A DNA stretch of 64,000 nt from CAVYHX01 sp963768415 (GCA_963768415.1 CAVYHX010000014.1:11671-75670), one strand, 5' to 3'. Counted from the first letter of the stretch, positions 9,375-19,333 are shown. The notes: generated by a model not told the origin, from the letters alone. Made by a program: numbers and translations.

Positions 9375-10496
9375 TCAATCGAACCACGGCCCGACATCGG
9401 CCATCACGGCAGCGCCTTCCACCACCAGCCAGACTATGGTGATCGGGATAAACACCTTCCAGCCCAGCCGCATGATCTGGTCATAGCGGTAACGCGGGAA
9501 GGTGGCGCGGGACCAGAGAAAAAAGAACAGCATCAGCGAGGTCTTGGCCATGAACCAGATCAACCCGGGCACCCAGGCAAACCAGGCTTCAAACCAGGTT
9601 CCCTGGAAGGGCGACAGCCAGCCACCGAGAAACATCAGGGCGGTCAACGCGGCAATCAGGATCATGTTGGCATATTCCGCCAGAAAGAAGACGGCGAATG
9701 CCATGCCGGAATATTCAACATGGAATCCTGCAACAATTTCCGACTCGCCTTCGGACACATCGAACGGCGCCCGGTTGGTTTCCGCCACGCCGGATATGAA
9801 ATACACCAGGAACAGGGGCAGCAGCGGCAGCCAGAACCAGTGCAACAGGCTGCCCTGCTGCGCCTCTACGATCTCGACCAGGTTCAGACTGCCGCCGGCG
9901 ATCAGGACGCCGACCAGCGCGAACCCCATGGCGATTTCATAGGACACGATCTGTGCGGCCGAACGCATGGCACCGAGAAAGGCATATTTCGAGTTCGACG
10001 CCCAACCGGCGATGATGACGCCGTACACACCCATTGAGGTCAACGCCAGGATATACAACAGGCTGGCATCGATATTGGCCAGCACCAGTTTGTCGGTAAA
10101 GGGTATCACCGCCCAGGCGGCCAGTGCCGGTGCAATGGATAACATGGGTGCGATCACGAACAGGAAGCGGCTGGCGTTGGTTGGCAGTATGATCTCTTTC
10201 ATCAGCAGCTTGAGCGCATCGGCAATCGGCTGCAACCAGCCGCGCGGCCCGACCCGGTTGGGCCCGATGCGTACCTGCATATAACCGATTATCTTGCGCT
10301 CGGCGAAGGTCAGATAGGCAACCGCCAGCATCAGCGGCACCAGGATCAGGATAATCTTGCCAATGATGATGAGCGGTTCCCTGAGGATCTCCCAGTACTG
10401 GTAGCCAAGCCACACCACCAGCACGGACACGGCGAACAGCATCGACAGCAGTATCAGCGGGCCCTTGATCGATCTTTGCATCGTGGCATCAGTCAT
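9375..10496 (-). CDS. nuoH: NADH-quinone oxidoreductase subunit H
   Basis: The membrane subunit at the quinone-binding interface of complex I, 373 aa with about nine helices. Conserved pieces are TFAERKIIGYMQVRIGPNRV, GWLQPIADALKLLMKE, EIAMGFALVGVLI, and the loop AETNRAPFDVSEGESEIVAG with acidic residues essential for coupling. It lies between nuoG and nuoI. Confidence 0.97.
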   Translation of the reverse strand: MTDATMQRSIKGPLILLSMLFAVSVLVVWLGYQYWEILREPLIIIGKIILILVPLMLAVAYLTFAERKIIGYMQVRIGPNRVGPRGWLQPIADALKLLMKEIILPTNASRFLFVIAPMLSIAPALAAWAVIPFTDKLVLANIDASLLYILALTSMGVYGVIIAGWASNSKYAFLGAMRSAAQIVSYEIAMGFALVGVLIAGGSLNLVEIVEAQQGSLLHWFWLPLLPLFLVYFISGVAETNRAPFDVSEGESEIVAGFHVEYSGMAFAVFFLAEYANMILIAALTALMFLGGWLSPFQGTWFEAWFAWVPGLIWFMAKTSLMLFFFLWSRATFPRYRYDQIMRLGWKVFIPITIVWLVVEGAAVMADVGPWFD

Positions 10497-10521
10497 CGTG
10501 CTGTCTCATTGCAGGTATGCA

Positions 10522-12921
10522 TCAGGTGCGCTCGATTTCCACTGCGCCGAAATTCGCGCCCAGCCCCGCAGCCGCCGGAGTCCCTGCCTGTATCCACACA
10601 CAACCATCCGGTACGCGCGCATCTATGCTGACATCCATGACCACGCTGGCATCGCCCTGCCTGACATTGACCGTGTAGCCGTCGCGCACTCCGGTCTGTG
10701 CCGCCAGTGCAGCATTCATGCGCACCAGTGACGCGGCAACAGCATCCGGCGTCGCCTGCAGCGCCGGTGCACGCCGTACCAGCGCATCAATTGAATTGAT
10801 TGCGGTATCGCCGATACGCTCCAGCCCCGCAGTGACAGCAGCTGCCGCGACCGGTCCGGCTTGCTGGTGATTATCGGCTTCGACCTTGCCGGTCTGCGCA
10901 CGCAGGGCATCACGGATCTGCTCGCTGCCGGTGTAATCAAACCCCTCCAGTCCGAACTGGTTACCCAGCACGCGCAGAATCTTCCACCCCGGACGGCTGT
11001 CACCCGCCGGCGTTGCCACGCCGGCAAAACCCTGCCAGCGCCCTTCTGCATTGACGAAGGTTCCGGAGGTTTCCGTAAACGGCCCCGAGGGCAGCAACAC
11101 ATCCGCAGCCGCCTTCATGGCTTCACTGGCAAACGGGCTGATGGACACCACGAACTCGGCGGCATTGACTGCCTTGCCTGCCGCATGCGCATCCCAGCAG
11201 TCATACTCCGGTTCCACACCGAACAGCAGGTAACCCTGGCGCGGGTTTTGGTACATTTCAAGCGCATTCAGCCCCGCGGTCTCGAGTACGCCGCCTGCCG
11301 GACCACGATGGGGCAGTACCCCGGCCAGCCAGCCACCGACACTGTTGGCGGCTTCGGGCAACACACCCGGTGTCGCCCCGCAAGCATCCGCAATCGCTGC
11401 AGCGAGCGCCCTGATCAACGAATACTGCGGATGGGCAAGCGCACTGTTACCCAGCAGGACGATGCCTGCCTGCGACTGCCTGAGTGCATCGGCGATCGTG
11501 CGAGAATTTGCATCCGGCACAGCAGCGGATATCAGGTCGCGCACTGCATCCGCCGACTTGCTGCCGGCATCCGGAAAAGACGCCGCTACTGCCGCGAGGG
11601 TAGCCACCATTCCAGACGGCGGTACGATCGCAGTGGCATGGACAGGAAACAGGAATTCATAGTCCACCGGGTTTACAAACATGATGTTTGCACCGGCGAG
11701 TGCAGCCTTGCGCAAACGGTGTCCGGCAAGCGGCTGTTCCTTGCGCACATTGGAGCCAATCACCAGCGCCGCATCCACGGTTTCGAGTTGCTCCAGCGGG
11801 ATCCCCAGTGCCGGACACAGTGGCGCCTGTACCTGGTCGGTAAAGTCGGCCTGGCGCAGGCGATGGTCGATATTTTCGACACCGAGACCGCGCGCCAGGG
11901 CCTGCAGCAGAAACATCTCTTCCAGAGTAGCGGCAGGTGAACACATTACACCCACCTGCCCGGTCCCGTGCTGGTCGATTACTGCACGCATTCCGTTGAC
12001 GGTTGCATCCAGGGCAGCCTCCCAGTCCACCTCCAGCCATTGGTCGTTCACCTTCACCATCGGCGTCAACAGACGGTCCGGACTCTCGAGTCCCTCGTAG
12101 CTGAAGCGGTCACGATCGGACAACCAGACCTCGTTGATCTCCTCGTTTTCACGCGGCACCACCCGCATGACCTTGCCGCGCCGGGTATGCACGTACAGAT
12201 TGGAGCCGATCGAGTCATGCGGGGCCACGCTGGCATGCTGCTCCAGTTCCCAGGCGCGCGCCTTGAAGCGGAATGGTCTCGAGGTGAGTGCACCGACCGG
12301 GCAGACATCGATGACGTTACCCGACAACTCCGACTCCAGTGACTTTTCGATATAGGTGCCGATCTCCATGTTCTCGCCGCGGCCGGTCGCACCCAGCTCC
12401 ATCTTGCCGGCGATTTCACGCAACATGCGTATGCAGCGGGTACAGTGAATGCAGCGCGTCATGTCGGTGGCAATCAGGGGGCCGATAGACTTGTCCCTGA
12501 CGACACGCTTGTTTTCCGTGAACCGCGAGATGTCGCGGCCGTAACCCAGGGCCAGGTCCTGTAATTCGCATTCACCGCCCTGATCGCAGATCGGGCAGTC
12601 CAGCGGATGATTGATCAGCAGGAATTCCATCACCGCCTTCTGCGCGCTTTTGGCCCGGTCCGAGCGCGTGAAGATCTTCATGCCATCGGCAACCGGGGTG
12701 GCACAGGCCGGCAGGGGCTTCGGCACTTTCTCCACTTCGACCATACACATGCGGCAATTGGCCGCGACCGACAGTTTCTTGTGATAGCAGAAGCGCGGGA
12801 TATTGATACCCGCCGCATCGGCGATCTCGATGATCATGGCCCCCTTGCGCGCCTGCACCGACTGACCGTCGATCTCGACCGTGACGGCATCTTCCGGCGG
12901 AATCTCCGGCCGTGCGCTCAC
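10522..12921 (-). CDS. nuoG: NADH-quinone oxidoreductase subunit G
   Basis: The large iron-sulfur subunit of the electron-input module, 799 aa. The N-terminal 2Fe-2S domain has CYHKKLSVAANCRMCMVEVE. It is followed by the His/Cys 4Fe-4S segment (DCPICDQGGECELQDLALGY) and the CIHCTRCIRMLREIAGKMEL segment. A molybdopterin-oxidoreductase-like domain fills the C-terminal two thirds and is degenerate in sequence, as usual for NuoG. The 5' end overlaps the nuoF stop by 4 bp (ATGA), which suggests coupling. Confidence 0.96.
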   Translation of the reverse strand: MSARPEIPPEDAVTVEIDGQSVQARKGAMIIEIADAAGINIPRFCYHKKLSVAANCRMCMVEVEKVPKPLPACATPVADGMKIFTRSDRAKSAQKAVMEFLLINHPLDCPICDQGGECELQDLALGYGRDISRFTENKRVVRDKSIGPLIATDMTRCIHCTRCIRMLREIAGKMELGATGRGENMEIGTYIEKSLESELSGNVIDVCPVGALTSRPFRFKARAWELEQHASVAPHDSIGSNLYVHTRRGKVMRVVPRENEEINEVWLSDRDRFSYEGLESPDRLLTPMVKVNDQWLEVDWEAALDATVNGMRAVIDQHGTGQVGVMCSPAATLEEMFLLQALARGLGVENIDHRLRQADFTDQVQAPLCPALGIPLEQLETVDAALVIGSNVRKEQPLAGHRLRKAALAGANIMFVNPVDYEFLFPVHATAIVPPSGMVATLAAVAASFPDAGSKSADAVRDLISAAVPDANSRTIADALRQSQAGIVLLGNSALAHPQYSLIRALAAAIADACGATPGVLPEAANSVGGWLAGVLPHRGPAGGVLETAGLNALEMYQNPRQGYLLFGVEPEYDCWDAHAAGKAVNAAEFVVSISPFASEAMKAAADVLLPSGPFTETSGTFVNAEGRWQGFAGVATPAGDSRPGWKILRVLGNQFGLEGFDYTGSEQIRDALRAQTGKVEADNHQQAGPVAAAAVTAGLERIGDTAINSIDALVRRAPALQATPDAVAASLVRMNAALAAQTGVRDGYTVNVRQGDASVVMDVSIDARVPDGCVWIQAGTPAAAGLGANFGAVEIERT

Positions 12922-14219
12922 GCCGCCGCTCCTGCTGCCGCTGTGCCATTACCCACCATGCAGCACTTGTGGGTAATGTGATATTCAAATTCCTCACGGT
13001 AATGCTTCAGAAAACTCTGCACCGGCCAGGCGGCGGCATCACCGAAGGCACAGATGGTGTGCCCCTCTATCTGTCCGGCCGCCTCAACCAGTAAATCCAG
13101 GTCTTCCGGACGCCCCTGCCCTTCCTCGATACGCTTGATCACACGGTACATCCAGCCGGTGCCTTCCCGGCACGGGGTACATTGCCCGCAGGACTCCGCA
13201 TAATAAAATCGTGCGACACGCATCAACGCCTTCACCATGCAGGTGGTCTCGTCCATGACCATCACCCCGCCGGAACCGAGTGCGGAACCGGCCTTCGACA
13301 GGGAATCGTAATCCATGTCGGTTTCCATAATGACATCTGCAGGCATCACCGGCATGGAGGACCCGCCGGGGATCACGGCCTTGAGCTGATGACCAGTGCG
13401 CACCCCGCCGGCCATTTCCAGCAACTCGCGAAACGGGATACCCATGGGCACTTCGAAATTGCCCGGCTTGTTCACATGCCCGGAAACGGAGAAGATCTTC
13501 ACCCCGCCGTTGTTCGGCTTGCCAAGTTCCAGGAACCACGCGCCACCGTTGCGGATGATCGCCGGTACGGACGCCAGGGTTTCGGTGTTATTGATGGTCG
13601 TCGGCTTGCCATACAGGCCGAAGTTGGCCGGGAACGGGGGCTTGAAGCGCGGCTGCCCCTTTTTGCCCTCCAGCGATTCCAGCAGCGCGGTCTCTTCCCC
13701 GCAGATATAGGCGCCGGCGCCCAGGTGACCGTGGCATTCAAACTCCACGCCCGTGCCGAGAATATCCTGACCCAGAAAGCCGGCAGCGCGCGCCTCCTCG
13801 AGGGCGTGCTCGAAACGCTCGAACGGTTCATGGTGGAACTCGCCACGCATGTAGTTGTAGCCCACGGTCGCCCCCATGGCATACCCGGCGATGGCCATGC
13901 CCTCGACCAGTGCATGCGGGTTGTAGCGCAGGATATCGCGGTCCTTGCAGGTCCCCGGCTCCGATTCATCGGAATTGCATACCACATACTTCTGTACCGG
14001 CGCGTTGCGCGGCATGAAGCTCCACTTCAGCCCGGTGGGGAAGCCGGCGCCACCGCGCCCGCGCAGGCCCGACTTCTTGACCTCTTCTATGACTTCATCC
14101 GGCGCTATCTTTTCCTGCAGTATCTTCTTCCAGGCCGCATAGCCGCCGACCTTGAGGTAATTCTCCAGCGTCCAGGGCTGATCGAATTGCAGGGTGTCGA
14201 AACAGATTTTGACTGTCAT
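12918..14219 (-). CDS. nuoF: NADH-quinone oxidoreductase subunit F (NADH/FMN binding)
   Basis: The NADH-oxidising subunit with FMN and cluster N3, 433 aa. The glycine-rich FMN/NADH segment GLRGRGGAGFPTGLKWSFM lies near residues 50-70. GAGAYICGEETALLESLEG follows, and the 4Fe-4S motif SCGQCTPCREGT sits near residue 350. It is 3 bp after nuoE and overlaps nuoG by 4 bp. It is complete with no missing motif. Confidence 0.97.
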   Translation of the reverse strand: MTVKICFDTLQFDQPWTLENYLKVGGYAAWKKILQEKIAPDEVIEEVKKSGLRGRGGAGFPTGLKWSFMPRNAPVQKYVVCNSDESEPGTCKDRDILRYNPHALVEGMAIAGYAMGATVGYNYMRGEFHHEPFERFEHALEEARAAGFLGQDILGTGVEFECHGHLGAGAYICGEETALLESLEGKKGQPRFKPPFPANFGLYGKPTTINNTETLASVPAIIRNGGAWFLELGKPNNGGVKIFSVSGHVNKPGNFEVPMGIPFRELLEMAGGVRTGHQLKAVIPGGSSMPVMPADVIMETDMDYDSLSKAGSALGSGGVMVMDETTCMVKALMRVARFYYAESCGQCTPCREGTGWMYRVIKRIEEGQGRPEDLDLLVEAAGQIEGHTICAFGDAAAWPVQSFLKHYREEFEYHITHKCCMVGNGTAAAGAAA

Positions 14220-14222
14220 GCC

Positions 14223-14732
14223 CTACTCCAGTGCATCCAGAATCCCGTCCACTATTTCCGGGGTGAGATTCTCGTGATAGTGACCGTCAACCGTCATCAT
14301 CGGCCCGCCGGCACAGGCCGCCAGACACTCCTCTTCCAGTTTCAGCGTGATGCGTCCGTCCGCGGTTGTTTCCCCCAGCTTGATGCCCAGCTTCTCTTCT
14401 ACATGACGCACGATGGACTCCGCACCACAGAGCATGCAGGACAGGTTGGTGCACAGGGCCACCATATGCCGTCCGACCGGCTCCAGCTCGATCATTGAGT
14501 AAAATGTCCCGACTTCATAGACACTCACACGCGGCATATCGAGGTAGTCGGCAACGGCATCCATCAAATCGCGGCTGACCCAGCCGTTGTTTTGCTGCTG
14601 CGCGACCTGCAGTGCACTCAGCACGGCAGACTGTTTCTGATCTGCCGGGTATTTCCGAATCCAGGTATCGATTTGGGCCCGCGACCCGGCTGTCAGCAGG
14701 TCGGCCTTGCGCGATTGCAGTTCAGCTGACAT
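14223..14732 (-). CDS. nuoE: NADH-quinone oxidoreductase subunit E (2Fe-2S)
   Basis: A thioredoxin-fold subunit that carries cluster N1a, 169 aa. The four cysteine ligands are visible at C94, C99, C136 and C140 (CTNLSC and CLAAC). The helical N-terminus contains LSALQVAQQQNNGWVSRDLM, typical of the family. The start shares one base with the nuoD stop. Confidence 0.96.
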   Translation of the reverse strand: MSAELQSRKADLLTAGSRAQIDTWIRKYPADQKQSAVLSALQVAQQQNNGWVSRDLMDAVADYLDMPRVSVYEVGTFYSMIELEPVGRHMVALCTNLSCMLCGAESIVRHVEEKLGIKLGETTADGRITLKLEEECLAACAGGPMMTVDGHYHENLTPEIVDGILDALE

Positions 14733-15985
14733 CAGCGGTCAACCTCCCCGAACACGATGTCCTGCGTGCCGATAATTGCCACCACGTCTGCGAGCATGTG
14801 TCCTCGTGTCATCTCATCCAGTGCCGCCAGGTGCGCGAATCCCGGTGCACGCACCTTCAGGCGATAGGGTTTGTTGGCCCCGTCCGATATGAGGTAGACA
14901 CCGAATTCACCCTTGGGATGTTCCACCGCGGCATAGGCCTCACCCTCCGGAATACAGAAACCCTCGGTAAACAGCTTGAAGTGGTGGATCAGGGCCTCCA
15001 TGTCCGCCTTCATCTCTTCCCGCCGCGGCGGCGTCAGCTTGTGATCGTCCACCATGACCGGTCCGGGGTTGTTGCGCAGCCAGTCGATACACTGCCTGAT
15101 AATCCGGTTCGACTGGCGCATCTCCTCGATGCGCACCAGGTAACGGTCATAGCAGTCACCCGTCAAGCCTACCGGGATATCGAAATCGAGCCGGTCATAG
15201 ACTTCATAGGGCTGTTTCTTGCGCAGGTCCCACTCGATACCGGATCCACGCAGCATGGGGCCGGAAAAACCCAGTTGCATGGCGCGCTCCGGGCTGACGA
15301 CACCGATACCCACGGTGCGCTGCTTCCAGATGCGGTTGTCGGTCAGCAGGGTCTCGTATTCATCCACACACGCCGGGAAACGCGTGGTGAAGGCCTCGAT
15401 AAAGTCCAGCATCGACCCCTGCCGGTCCGTGTTTTTGCGGTCCACTTCCGTCTGGCTGTGCCACCTGGAGGCCGCATACTTCGGCATGCTGTCCGGAAGA
15501 TCGCGATACACTCCACCGGGCCGGTAGTAGGTCGCATGCATGCGCGTACCGGAGACCGCTTCATAGCAGTCCATCAAATCCTCGCGCTCACGAAAGGTAT
15601 AGAGGAATACGGTCATGGCGCCGATGTCGAGTCCGTGCGCGCCCAGCCATAACAAATGATTCAGGATGCGGGTGATCTCGTCAAACATCACGCGGATGTA
15701 CTGTGCGCGGATCGGGACCTCGACACCCAGCAGTTTTTCCATCGCCAGCACATAGCCGTGCTCATTACACATCATCGACACGTAATCGAGCCGGTCCATG
15801 TAACCGATACTCTGGTTCCAGGGTTTGCTTTCCGCCAGTTTCTCCGTGCCGCGATGCAACAAACCTATGTGGGGATCGGCGCGTTCAATCACCTCCCCGT
15901 CCATCTCGAGCACCAGCCGCAGCACACCATGCGCCGCCGGGTGCTGCGGACCGAAATTCAGGGTGAAGTTGCGAATCTCGGGCAT
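14732..15985 (-). CDS. nuoD: NADH-quinone oxidoreductase subunit D
   Basis: The 49-kDa-type subunit that forms much of the quinone site, 417 aa. Family segments are NFTLNFGPQHPAAHGVLRLV (with the quinone-site His), ADPHIGLLHRGTEKL, YMDRLDYVSMMCNEHGY and YLISDGANKPYRLKVRAPGF. It is a separate gene, unlike the NuoCD fusion of E. coli, which argues against an enterobacterial source. It starts 2 bp after nuoC. Confidence 0.97.
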   Translation of the reverse strand: MPEIRNFTLNFGPQHPAAHGVLRLVLEMDGEVIERADPHIGLLHRGTEKLAESKPWNQSIGYMDRLDYVSMMCNEHGYVLAMEKLLGVEVPIRAQYIRVMFDEITRILNHLLWLGAHGLDIGAMTVFLYTFREREDLMDCYEAVSGTRMHATYYRPGGVYRDLPDSMPKYAASRWHSQTEVDRKNTDRQGSMLDFIEAFTTRFPACVDEYETLLTDNRIWKQRTVGIGVVSPERAMQLGFSGPMLRGSGIEWDLRKKQPYEVYDRLDFDIPVGLTGDCYDRYLVRIEEMRQSNRIIRQCIDWLRNNPGPVMVDDHKLTPPRREEMKADMEALIHHFKLFTEGFCIPEGEAYAAVEHPKGEFGVYLISDGANKPYRLKVRAPGFAHLAALDEMTRGHMLADVVAIIGTQDIVFGEVDR

Positions 15986-15987
15986 GG

Positions 15988-16734
15988 TTACTCCGCCGGT
16001 TCCGCGGCAGTCTCGCCAGCATCCGCATGCTGCCCTGCTGCTGCAATTCGCGCAGCACGGATCACCTTGGGTACCAGGACACGGGGTTCAATACTGACCG
16101 GCTGATAGACCACCCGGCGTTTTTCAGCATCATAGATGACCTCGACGTTGCCGCTCAGCGGGAAATCCTTGCGGAACGGATGACCGATAAATCCATAGTC
16201 GGTCAGAATGCGGCGCAGGTCCGGATGACCTTCAAACAACACACCGTAGAGATCGAATGCCTCGCGCTCGAACCAGTTGGCACTGTTCCAGATCTGAATC
16301 ACGGACGGTACCACTGGCAAATCATCATCCGGCGCAAATACCCGGATCCGCAGCCGCCGGTTGTGTTTGATCGACAGCAGGTGATAGACCACTGCGAAAC
16401 GCCGTGCGCTGCGCGGCTTCTCGATGACCAGGTCCTCGGTGATTGCCGTCAAGCGGCCCGCTGTGCCGGCCTCCACACCCCGGCTGAAACCGGACCCGGA
16501 ACTCTCTTCGGTGACCCACTCGTCACGGCCATAACTGGCATAGTCAACGCCACACAGGTCCATCAGCAGCGCGAATGCGAAATCCGCCTCATCACGCACT
16601 GCCGTCGCCACGTCCAGCAAATCGTCATGAGCAACTTCTATCGTGACCTCGCCGAAATCCGTCACCACGGATTGCAGACTTTCACCGAAGCGTTGCTGGA
16701 GTTGCTCTGCGAGCTGCCGGGAAGATTCGGTCAT
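15988..16734 (-). CDS. nuoC: NADH-quinone oxidoreductase subunit C
   Basis: The 30-kDa-type subunit that joins the hydrophilic arm of complex I, 248 aa. It has the family signature around WFEREAFDLYGVLFEGHPDL and LTDYGFIGHPFRKDFPLSG. The C-terminal 20 residues are Ala/Glu-rich and probably unstructured. It is unfused to nuoD and lies 11 bp after nuoB. Confidence 0.96.
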   Translation of the reverse strand: MTESSRQLAEQLQQRFGESLQSVVTDFGEVTIEVAHDDLLDVATAVRDEADFAFALLMDLCGVDYASYGRDEWVTEESSGSGFSRGVEAGTAGRLTAITEDLVIEKPRSARRFAVVYHLLSIKHNRRLRIRVFAPDDDLPVVPSVIQIWNSANWFEREAFDLYGVLFEGHPDLRRILTDYGFIGHPFRKDFPLSGNVEVIYDAEKRRVVYQPVSIEPRVLVPKVIRAARIAAAGQHADAGETAAEPAE

Positions 16735-16745
16735 GGATGCTGCCC

Positions 16746-17222
16746 TTAACGGGCGATGGTGTTGGTGCGTTTTATCTTGTTCTGCAGCTGCATTATGCCG
16801 TAGAGCAGGGCCTCGGCCGTTGGCGGACAGCCGGGCACGTAGATATCGACCGGTACGATACGGTCACAGCCACGTACGACAGAATAGGAATAGTGATAAT
16901 AGCCCCCACCGTTGGCGCAGGAGCCCATGGAGATCACCCAGCGCGGCTCGGCCATCTGGTCATACACCTTGCGCAATGCCGGCGCCATCTTGTTGACCAG
17001 TGTCCCTGCCACGATCATGACATCCGACTGGCGGGGACTGGGGCGGAAGATCACGCCGAACCGGTCCAGGTCATAACGTGATGCGCCGGCCTGCATCATC
17101 TCCACGGCACAGCAGGCGAGTCCGAACGTCATTGGCCACATGGAACCGGTACGTGCCCAGTTGATCAGGGCATCGGCGGAGGTGGTGACATAACCCTCCT
17201 TGAGCAGCCCTTCTATTCCCAT
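16746..17222 (-). CDS. nuoB: NADH-quinone oxidoreductase subunit B (cluster N2)
   Basis: The PSST-type subunit that carries the terminal cluster N2, next to the quinone site. From MGIEGLLKEGYVTTSADALI it has 158 aa. All four cluster ligands are present: the tandem C37-C38 (GLACCAVE), C102 (MGSCANGGG) and C132 (VPGCPP). An ATG seven codons further upstream would deepen the overlap with nuoA. The chosen start overlaps the nuoA stop by 10 bp. Confidence 0.97.
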   Translation of the reverse strand: MGIEGLLKEGYVTTSADALINWARTGSMWPMTFGLACCAVEMMQAGASRYDLDRFGVIFRPSPRQSDVMIVAGTLVNKMAPALRKVYDQMAEPRWVISMGSCANGGGYYHYSYSVVRGCDRIVPVDIYVPGCPPTAEALLYGIMQLQNKIKRTNTIAR

Positions 17223-17569
17223 TCCAGTGCCCCTTTCTTCCACTCGTAGATGAAGCCGACCACCAGAATGCCCAGGAACACCAGCATCGCGAGAAATCCG
17301 AACATGCCGATGTCATCCAGCACTACGGCCCAGGGAAACAGGAAGGCAATTTCGAGATCGAAAATAATAAACAGGATGGCGACCAGGTAGTAACGCACAT
17401 CAAAGCGCATGCGGGTGTCTTCAAAGGCCTCGAAACCACACTCGTAGGGAGAATTCTTTTCACTGTCCGGTTTGTGCGGCGCCAGCAGGAAACCAAGGAC
17501 GATGGGGCCGACCCCCACACCGATGCCGATAATAATGAAGATAAGTATGGGCAGATAATTTTCCAGCAT
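17213..17569 (-). CDS. nuoA: NADH-quinone oxidoreductase subunit A
   Basis: A membrane subunit of complex I and the first gene of the nuo operon, 118 aa with three helices. The conserved loop KNSPYECGFEAFEDTRMRFD contains the Cys and acidic residues of the quinone-gate loop. About 260 bp separates it from tRNA-Leu upstream. That gap holds the tRNA terminator and an A/T-rich stretch with ATTATA at 17705-17710 (TATAAT on the minus strand), a candidate -10 element for the operon. Confidence 0.96.
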   Translation of the reverse strand: MLENYLPILIFIIIGIGVGVGPIVLGFLLAPHKPDSEKNSPYECGFEAFEDTRMRFDVRYYLVAILFIIFDLEIAFLFPWAVVLDDIGMFGFLAMLVFLGILVVGFIYEWKKGALEWE

Positions 17570-17742
17570 GGATATCGCCTCAATCTGTCCGGTTGTGCGG
17601 CCACCCGGACCTCGTTCGATTTCTTTTGAATTATCGTGCTCGAAAAAGCCTGTGAAGTCTAGGCCAGCACCTGGTTACTGTCAAGTTGGGGAAAAGACAT
17701 TTTTATTATATATTACATTGGCTTGAGCTGGTTTTTAGGGGT

Positions 17743-17772
17743 ATAAAAAAACCGCATGATGGCCCGTCATCC
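17743..17772 (-). terminator. Probable terminator after tRNA-Leu
   Basis: On the minus strand GATG-N6-CATC plus weaker flanking pairs is followed after a few bases by a run of seven T. It lies about 60 bp past the tRNA end. The stem is short, so the call rests mainly on the T-run and the position. Confidence 0.45.
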
Positions 17773-17828
17773 ACGTTTGAATTGTACCGGTCTGAACACT
17801 TGCCGGTTTAAACCATCATAAATCCGTT

Positions 17829-17913
17829 TGGTGCCGATGGCCGGAGTCGAACCGGCACGGCTTGCGCCACTGCCCCCTCAAGACAGCGTGTCTACCAATT
17901 CCACCACATCGGC
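17829..17913 (-). tRNA. tRNA-Leu (anticodon GAG)
   Basis: An 85-nt class II tRNA. The acceptor is GCCGATG/CATCGGC with encoded CCA. The D arm reads GTGGTGGAATTGGTAGACAC, the anticodon loop TTGAGGG, there is a long variable arm, and the T loop is GGTTCGACTCC. Its place between secG and the nuo operon matches the glmM-secG-leuU arrangement of gammaproteobacteria. Confidence 0.96.
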
Positions 17914-17940
17914 TCGATTACTAAGGAGTGTTAAATATAT

Positions 17941-18393
17941 CTATTCCGGAAGGTCATCCGACTTGGCCGGTTTCGGGGTCCCGGTCACTTTGGGGAGTTT
18001 TTCTGCCGGAACTGCGGCTGCGCCTGGATCCGTGATTTCCACCTGCTGTGCATCCTGCACATCGGCAGGCAGATCCTCCACGACTGCGGTAACCGGCTCC
18101 GTCCGGTTCTCGACCTGTTGCTGCTCGATCTGGTTGGCCACCACACTCTTCGTCGTGCTGGTGTGACGTATCAGCGGAGAGGCAATCAGCAAACAATTGA
18201 TAAAAAAGACCGCGGCAAGAATCCCCGTGGCGCGGGAGAAGAAGGAGCCTGATCCACGCGCGCCGAACACGGTCCCGGAAGACCCGCTGCCAAAGGCTGC
18301 CCCCATATCGGCGCCCTTGCCCTGCTGCAACATCACCAGCGCAATAATGCTGATGGAAACCAGAACCTGAACTACCAGTAAAAATTGAAACAT
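17941..18393 (-). CDS. secG: Preprotein translocase subunit SecG
   Basis: A small membrane partner of SecYE, 150 aa. Helix 1 covers about residues 3-23 (FLLVVQVLVSISIIALVMLQ). The conserved GKGADMGAAFGSGSSGTVFG loop follows, and helix 2 lies near 55-75. The C-terminal half is a Pro/Ala/Thr-rich acidic tail, longer than in E. coli (110 aa in total) but common in other gammaproteobacteria. It lies 34 bp after tpiA and 28 bp before tRNA-Leu. Confidence 0.94.
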   Translation of the reverse strand: MFQFLLVVQVLVSISIIALVMLQQGKGADMGAAFGSGSSGTVFGARGSGSFFSRATGILAAVFFINCLLIASPLIRHTSTTKSVVANQIEQQQVENRTEPVTAVVEDLPADVQDAQQVEITDPGAAAVPAEKLPKVTGTPKPAKSDDLPE

Positions 18394-18427
18394 AGTGACA
18401 ACCGTCTAATTCAGCTGTGTTGATAAA

Positions 18428-19183
18428 TCAGGCATTGGCTGCCTGTCCGATGGCAAGAAAGTCAGCGGGCTTGAGTGAAGCGCCGCCGATGAGACCGCCG
18501 TCAATATCCGCCATGGCAAGCAAATCAGCGGCGTTACCCGCATTCATACTGCCGCCGTAGAGTATCTGTACCTTGTCAGCGACGTCACTGTCCAGATCTG
18601 CCAGTTTCGTGCGAATGTATGCGTGCACATCCTGTGCCTGGTCCGGCGTAGCTGTCTTGCCGGTACCGATCGCCCAGACCGGTTCATAGGCAATCACCGC
18701 ATCGCCCAGGGCTGCAATCCCTTCCAGGTCGATAACCGCGTCGAGCTGACGGGCGACGATCTGCTCGGTAATACCCTGCTCGCGTTCTTGCAGCAATTCG
18801 CCGACACACAGGATCGGAACCAGACCGGCCTTGCGGGCAGCAGCAAACTTGCTCGCTGTGAATGCATCACTTTCACCGTAGATACTGCGCCGTTCCGAAT
18901 GGCCGACGATGACGTACTTGCAACCGATATCAGTCAGCATACGCGGCGCCACCTCGCCGGTATAGGCACCGGACTCCTGATCGCTCACATCCTGGGCACC
19001 GACTGCGACAGCAGTCCCCGCCAGCTGGGCCACGACCTGTGGAATGTACACATAGGGCGGGCAGACGGCCATCGCGGCCGTCGACACCATATCCATGCCG
19101 GCCTTGATACCCGCAACAAGGTCCTCGATACCGGCCCGGGACCCGTTCATCTTCCAGTTGCCGGCTATCAACGGTTGACGCAT
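18428..19183 (-). CDS. tpiA: Triose-phosphate isomerase
   Basis: It interconverts glyceraldehyde 3-phosphate and dihydroxyacetone phosphate (glycolysis/gluconeogenesis, Calvin cycle). From MRQPLIAGNWKMNGSRAGIE it has 251 aa. The active-site residues are visible: Lys in GNWKMNG, His in VGHSERR, Glu in AYEPVWAIGTGKTAT, and the phosphate-binding LYGGSMN. An upstream ATG four codons earlier is not supported by the family. The tpiA-secG pairing is common in proteobacteria. Confidence 0.97.
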   Translation of the reverse strand: MRQPLIAGNWKMNGSRAGIEDLVAGIKAGMDMVSTAAMAVCPPYVYIPQVVAQLAGTAVAVGAQDVSDQESGAYTGEVAPRMLTDIGCKYVIVGHSERRSIYGESDAFTASKFAAARKAGLVPILCVGELLQEREQGITEQIVARQLDAVIDLEGIAALGDAVIAYEPVWAIGTGKTATPDQAQDVHAYIRTKLADLDSDVADKVQILYGGSMNAGNAADLLAMADIDGGLIGGASLKPADFLAIGQAANA

Positions 19184-19333
19184 ATCGAACTCCAAATCAA
19201 AACAGGCCGGGTAGCTTAGCCATCCGGTCTGTAAAAATCAATTTCAAACAGGCAAATACCTGAATAAAAGGCAATTAGCTGGAAAAGGTTTTGCATCGGC
19301 AACGCTATACCGTCCACATTTACCGGTCACACC